Assembly (NCBI RefSeq): GCF_900187185.1
Contig: NZ_LT906465.1
Span: 2,294,001 to 2,358,000, forward strand
Direction of reading: 5' to 3'
From: Chryseobacterium taklimakanense
GTDB taxonomy: Bacteria; Bacteroidota; Bacteroidia; Flavobacteriales; Weeksellaceae
Length of the DNA stretch: 64,000 nt
Position 1 is the first letter of the stretch. Each line of letters opens with the position of its first letter. A program made the translations under genes and the position numbers. This document shows positions 60,130 through 64,000 of the stretch, piece after piece. The notes beneath the pieces are model-generated. The model was not told the origin of the DNA and ran no database searches. It saw only the letters and a list, made by a program, of their open reading frames with translations.

Positions 60130-60784
60130 GCCCTGTGCTACCTGCGGAAAATTCCTCATAGGATTTCTCCAAAACCTCCAGAAAGACTTCAGGACTTTGC
60201 GCGCCCGAAACTGCATATTTATCATTAAAAACAAAAAACGGGACGGCCCGAACTCCGATTTTTCGTGCCAGTAAACTGTCTTCTGCGATTTTGTTTTTTA
60301 ATTCATCCGAATTCAAAGCGTTTTTCACCTCATCTTCGGTCAGGCCTGCATTTTTTCCGATGCTGATTAATTCATTTTCATCATCGATGTTCCTGGCATC
60401 GATAAATTGAGCTTTGAAGAGTTCTTCTTCCATTTCATTGGCTATTCCTTTTTGTTTTGCTAACTGAATGAGAAGGTGACCTCTGTATGAGTTTGCAATT
60501 TTTTGATTGTCAAAATTAAATTCAATTCCAGCTTCTATACCGGCATTTTTAGCATGTTCATGCATCATTTTTGCCTGCTGAAGGTGGATGCCTTTAGACT
60601 CTGAGAAAAAATCATAAGGATCGCGATCGGGCTGTGTTTGCAGGTACGGGTCGAGTTGGTAGCTGTGCCAAACGACTTTTATGTCGTCGCGCTTTGCGAA
60701 TTTATCAAGTGCTTTTTCAAATTTCTTTTTGCCCACGTAGCAAAAAGGGCAACGAATGTCGCTGAATATATCTACAGTCATCAC
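60107..60784 (-). CDS. DsbA-family oxidoreductase (FrnE-like)
   Basis: A 225-residue thioredoxin-fold protein of the FrnE type. The active site CPFC is in DIRCPFCYVGKKKF near the start; the helical insert and the cis-proline loop GVRAVPFFVFND (about residue 175) are typical. No signal peptide is visible, so it is cytoplasmic, as other FrnE proteins. A box TAAATTTG on the minus strand (60801-60808) suggests its promoter. Confidence 0.85.
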   Translation of the reverse strand: MMTVDIFSDIRCPFCYVGKKKFEKALDKFAKRDDIKVVWHSYQLDPYLQTQPDRDPYDFFSESKGIHLQQAKMMHEHAKNAGIEAGIEFNFDNQKIANSYRGHLLIQLAKQKGIANEMEEELFKAQFIDARNIDDENELISIGKNAGLTEDEVKNALNSDELKNKIAEDSLLARKIGVRAVPFFVFNDKYAVSGAQSPEVFLEVLEKSYEEFSAGSTGLNLIDSL

Positions 60785-60873
60785 AATATTTTTGGGAATT
60801 CAAATTTACATAACAACAAGTATCAGACCATTGAGGCGTGTTAAAAGAGATGTTTGAGGCTCGTCAATTAATC

Positions 60874-61785
60874 TCAGAGCTGTTGCAAAACAAGATACCA
60901 AAGCGTCAGTGTAAGTAAGGAAAGCGGAATTCCGATACCGATGAAAAGGTTGCATAGTTTTGGTTCCAGATCATGAGATGAAGCCAGAATTGCTGAGGTA
61001 ATCATCGGAGCCATTGCTGCTTCCATCAGAGAAATTTCAATCACTTCACCATTTTGTTTTAAGATTAAACAGTAAAGGATGAAAATTATAAGCGGAAAAA
61101 AAATCAGTTTAAATAAAAGCCCGGCGGCAAGGGGTTTTGTGTATGGTCCCGGACTTTCGAATCTTAACTGGCTGCCTACGGAAACCAGTGCGAGTGGGAC
61201 GGTCGTCGCACCGAGTTTGCTTAAGACATCATCCAGAACCTCAGGAACATGAAATTGAAAAATGTTCAGAAAAATAGCGAGTAAAAAGGTGATGAAGGGC
61301 GGAAACCTGATGATTTTTTTTAAAATCTCACCAGCGGAACTGTGGCTTCCGGAATAGAAATTTACGACCGCAATCCCAACTGTGGAAAGTGCTACAAAAC
61401 TTCCAGGCTGATCCACCAGCATTACGGTCTTTAAACCTTCATTACCGTATAAAGCTGAAATGACGGGAATACCGACAAATGAGGTGTTTCCAAATCCGGC
61501 ACACATAATTACAGCCCCAATCAATGATTTGTTCCAGCCAAATTTCTTGCCCGCAAAGGTAAATAGCAGTATTGCAGAAAAGATATTCAGCCAGGCAACA
61601 GCGACGGGGAATATCAGTTTTAGGTCAAATTCAATCTTTGGGATGTAAAAAAGGCAAAGTGCGGCCAGTGATATATTGATCACAAAAGCGTTCAGCGCCA
61701 CATGTCCGTTTTCCGGGAGTATTTTTCCCTTTCGGAGCAGGGCTCCCAGGGCTATACAAAGGAAAAGTAAAATTATATTTGACAC
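60874..61785 (-). CDS. AEC-family transporter
   Basis: A 303-residue membrane protein with about ten helices of the auxin efflux carrier family. Characteristic points are the mid-protein segment IMCAGFGNTSFVGIPVISAL and MLVDQPGSFVALSTVGIAV, plus SVGSQLRFES near the second half. Bacterial members move small organic acids such as malate, but the substrate cannot be named. It lies 26 bp downstream of the UMP synthase gene on the same strand. Confidence 0.85.
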   Translation of the reverse strand: MSNIILLFLCIALGALLRKGKILPENGHVALNAFVINISLAALCLFYIPKIEFDLKLIFPVAVAWLNIFSAILLFTFAGKKFGWNKSLIGAVIMCAGFGNTSFVGIPVISALYGNEGLKTVMLVDQPGSFVALSTVGIAVVNFYSGSHSSAGEILKKIIRFPPFITFLLAIFLNIFQFHVPEVLDDVLSKLGATTVPLALVSVGSQLRFESPGPYTKPLAAGLLFKLIFFPLIIFILYCLILKQNGEVIEISLMEAAMAPMITSAILASSHDLEPKLCNLFIGIGIPLSLLTLTLWYLVLQQL

Positions 61786-61811
61786 AAATCCCGGTCTTTA
61801 AAATCTCAACT

Positions 61812-63176
61812 TCATCCTAAACTTGCTTCATAAGCGTCCCAACCTGCAATTTTATAGCTTAATGAAGCCTGCTCAGGATTTTCAGCTTTATAAATTCCTC
61901 TGCCAACGATAATAAAATCCGTGTGCAGGTTTCTGAAGACATGTTCCGGGGTGTTGTACTGTTGGCCCTTTCCGTCGCCTTTGGTGTCCAGATTGATGCC
62001 CGGGGTGAAGAGAAGAAGTTCCTCGGGCAGTTCGTTCTGCGCGACGCCTCCGATCACGTTCGGGTGTGATTGCGCAATTTTTGTGGCTTCATCGCGGTAA
62101 TTTTTATCCGTCAATGTGCCGGCAGATGACATGCCTAAAATAGCGATTACTCCTGAGTTATGAAAGAAATCCAGCGACTGGAAACCGCCGATCACCTGCG
62201 AAGTAATGAGGTCTGCCCAATTTGAAATTTTGTAAATGCCGTATGAATATTGCAGTTCCTGTGTGTTTCCGATATCTGCAAATTTGCGGTCTTCCATCAG
62301 AAGGAAATTATGTTTTGCAGCAATATCAATAAGTGGAATGATTGTTTTATCGTAATCAAAATCAGTAATGATGTCGATGTGCGTTTTCAGCGCCACGATG
62401 TTTGGACCCACTTTTTCTGCAAGGTCGTGAAGTTCTTTCGTCGTAAGGACATCCGCAGAAGCAATCAGGTTTGATTTTTTTTCAAGCGCAACTTCAAGAA
62501 GTTTTTTGGCTTTTGAATGCAGGTTGTTAGAATCAATTTTCTGCTGGTAAGATTTGCGTTTCTTTTCTTCGAACTTCACCACATTTCCGGCAAGGAAATC
62601 CTTGATTCTTCCAACTTCGTCGTCAGTAAGCTGGCCTTCTTCCTGCAGTAGCTGGCAAACTTCACTGATGGTAAATAATGTATGTACCCGGAAACCTTTA
62701 CTCTCCAGAAGTTCTTTACCGCCCTGTTGTCTGTCGAGCACTACAACGATATCGGAAACGGTAATGCCTTCATTTTCAATTTCGGGGATGGTTTCCAAAA
62801 GTGATTTTCCGGAAGTAATTACGTCTTCTACCAGAAGGCAGTTCTGTCCTTTTTGGTAAATACCTTCAATAAGTTTTTTGGTGCCGTAATCTTTGGCTTC
62901 CTTTCTTTTGATGATTAATGGAAGGTAACTTTCCAGAGACATCGCCGTCGCCATCGGAAGTGCAGCGTAAGGAACCCCGCAGATCAGGTCGAAATTGTCC
63001 AACGGAAGCATATCAAGCATATAATTTGCCAGATTTTTCAGGATTTTCGGGTCTGAGGCCAGTGGCCGCAAATCTACGTAAAACGGACTTTTGATACCCG
63101 ATTTCAGTGTAAATCTTCCGAACTTGATGATGCCGAGTTTGTAGCACTCCAGAAAGAACTCTTTTTTAGTTTCCAT
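61812..63176 (-). CDS. Bifunctional UMP synthase (OPRTase-OMP decarboxylase fusion)
   Basis: A 454-residue fusion carrying out the last two steps of UMP synthesis. Residues 1-205 are orotate phosphoribosyltransferase (PRPP loop LLVEDVITSGKSLLETI, from 114). Residues about 215-454 are OMP decarboxylase, with the catalytic DXKXXD of DRKFADIGN (D296, K298, D301) and VALKTHIDII before it. This order and the decarboxylase type resemble the eukaryotic UMPS. TAACTTTG on the minus strand (63196-63203) gives a promoter box and a leader of about 15 nt. Confidence 0.95.
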   Translation of the reverse strand: METKKEFFLECYKLGIIKFGRFTLKSGIKSPFYVDLRPLASDPKILKNLANYMLDMLPLDNFDLICGVPYAALPMATAMSLESYLPLIIKRKEAKDYGTKKLIEGIYQKGQNCLLVEDVITSGKSLLETIPEIENEGITVSDIVVVLDRQQGGKELLESKGFRVHTLFTISEVCQLLQEEGQLTDDEVGRIKDFLAGNVVKFEEKKRKSYQQKIDSNNLHSKAKKLLEVALEKKSNLIASADVLTTKELHDLAEKVGPNIVALKTHIDIITDFDYDKTIIPLIDIAAKHNFLLMEDRKFADIGNTQELQYSYGIYKISNWADLITSQVIGGFQSLDFFHNSGVIAILGMSSAGTLTDKNYRDEATKIAQSHPNVIGGVAQNELPEELLLFTPGINLDTKGDGKGQQYNTPEHVFRNLHTDFIIVGRGIYKAENPEQASLSYKIAGWDAYEASLG

Positions 63177-63317
63177 TTACTTGTTTTGATTTCTACAAAG
63201 TTAGGATTATTTGCGGGAAGATGGAAACCGAAGTGGGAGAGATGCGGGGTTTTTGATGAGTTTTAGATGAATAATGACGGACTTTTTACCCGCGACTTTT
63301 ACAGATCGAACGAAATT

Positions 63318-63350
63318 TCCAGCCCGGATGGCAATGGAAATCCTTTTTTG
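63318..63350. repeat. Dispersed GC-rich repeat core, copy C
   Basis: The segment AGCCCGGATGGCAATGGAAA then TCCTTTTTT (63321-63349) matches the core of copy D on the same strand and of copy B in reverse. It lies in the 311-bp gap 63177-63487, which otherwise holds only promoter sequence for the genes on either side. Confidence 0.5.
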
Positions 63351-63487
63351 CTTTGGGAATTCCGTCTGAAGTTATCCCGAGACATCCGGCAAAAAAGATT
63401 GTAATGAACAGCCGGACTGCGCAGAAACCGGAGCACTGCTTGTCTTGCTCCTCATAAAAATATTTATATTTGATGAAAATTTATCTC

Positions 63488-64000
63488 ATGAAAATAAAAT
63501 TTTCTCTACTCTTTGTACTGTTTTCCGTGCTTGCTTTTGCGCAGATTGAAGAACGAAAACTTGATGAACTGGTGCAAAATACGCTGAAAACTTTTGATGT
63601 TCCCGGTATGTCGGTGGGAATCATCAAAGACGGTAAAATCCTGTATGCTAAAGGCCACGGTGTTGCGTCGCTGAAAACAAAACAGGCGATGAACGAAAAT
63701 ACTCTGGTGGGAATTGCTTCGAATTCAAAAGGGTTTACGGCGACCGCTCTGGCAATTCTGGCGGACGAAGGCAAACTGAACTGGGACGATAAAGTGACAA
63801 AATTTATTCCTGAATTCCAGATGTATGACTCATATGTAACGCAGGAAATTACGGTGAAAGATCTGATTACGCACAGAGCAGGGCTTGGGCTGGGACAGGG
63901 CGACCTGATGTTTTTCCCTGAAGGCGGCACATTGACGGTGAAAGATATCGTGCACAACGTACGTTATCTGAAACCGGAACATTCTTTCAGAAACCAGATG
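63488..64000 (+). CDS. Serine hydrolase, beta-lactamase class C type (3' partial)
   Basis: The gene runs off the window end after 171 residues. A signal peptide (MKIKFSLLFVLFSVLAFA, cut before QIEE) leads into the catalytic domain: VPGMSVGIIKDGKIL, then the S-X-X-K motif SNSKGF and DLITHRAGLGLGQGD. The ATG at 63488 is preferred over 63473 because the box TATATTTG (63465-63472) would place the transcript start after the earlier ATG. It is the second class C-type hydrolase in the window. Confidence 0.85.
   Translation, partial: MKIKFSLLFVLFSVLAFAQIEERKLDELVQNTLKTFDVPGMSVGIIKDGKILYAKGHGVASLKTKQAMNENTLVGIASNSKGFTATALAILADEGKLNWDDKVTKFIPEFQMYDSYVTQEITVKDLITHRAGLGLGQGDLMFFPEGGTLTVKDIVHNVRYLKPEHSFRNQM

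Noticed and set aside
63481-63957. 158-codon open frame on the minus strand
   Set aside because: It is the shadow of the serine hydrolase on the plus strand, which has a signal peptide and catalytic motifs and runs off the window.

Overview
The window is a chromosomal stretch of a Bacteroidetes bacterium of the family Weeksellaceae, most likely in the Chryseobacterium/Kaistella/Epilithonimonas group. Four things support this: the 16S rRNA sequence; a complete sprA (type IX secretion/gliding translocon) next to gcvH and a VanZ gene; a type IX C-terminal sorting domain protein; and promoters of the Bacteroidetes form TTTG-(19-20)-TAnnTTTG. Shine-Dalgarno sequences are absent, and TTG/GTG starts occur.

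Left region (1-11.1 kb), accessory. A type I restriction specificity gene (hsdS, cut by the window edge) runs without gaps into four short genes: a HEPN protein, a putAbiC-like abortive infection protein now split by a frameshift, a small PD-(D/E)XK-like protein and an LA2681-type HEPN protein. A separately promoted MqsR-type toxin / Panacea-type antitoxin pair follows, then a 710-residue protein with a central PD-(D/E)XK nuclease motif. The region closes with structured non-coding DNA, a dead IS5-family element and a possible small RNA. This is the part most likely to hold an undescribed defence system.

11.1-27 kb, core. On the minus strand lie a DUF3810 protein, a sugar MFS transporter, a PlsC acyltransferase and a GtrA protein. 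On the plus strand lie a BadF/NagK-type kinase and the tight series maeB-ruvA-sprA, then gcvH (own promoter) and a VanZ-family gene.

27-33.3 kb. A complete rRNA operon, 16S-tRNA-Ile(GAT)-tRNA-Ala(TGC)-23S-5S, is preceded by three tandem promoters and followed by a terminator. The 16S 3' tail carries an altered anti-Shine-Dalgarno sequence.

33.3-64 kb, core metabolism and envelope. Genes include an acyl-CoA carboxylase beta subunit, a minimal T9SS cargo protein, hemB, a TM2 protein and lptB with a C-terminal extension. An L,D-transpeptidase lipoprotein, an MsbA-like ABC exporter, a lipoprotein, cmoA, an ICMT-like methyltransferase, a PduO-type cobalamin adenosyltransferase, thiamin pyrophosphokinase and arginine decarboxylase (speA) follow. 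Next come a HAD phosphatase, a four-gene DUF2089/PH-like/YIP1/serine hydrolase operon, agmatinase (speB, completing the arginine-to-putrescine route), an AlkB-type dioxygenase, BON and SH3 proteins, a dicarboxylate symporter, and apbC-nfu for Fe-S cluster assembly. The end holds ppk1-ppx for polyphosphate, a FrnE-type oxidoreductase, an AEC transporter, a fused UMP synthase, and the start of another serine hydrolase cut by the window end. Copies of a short dispersed GC-rich repeat sit in four intergenic gaps.
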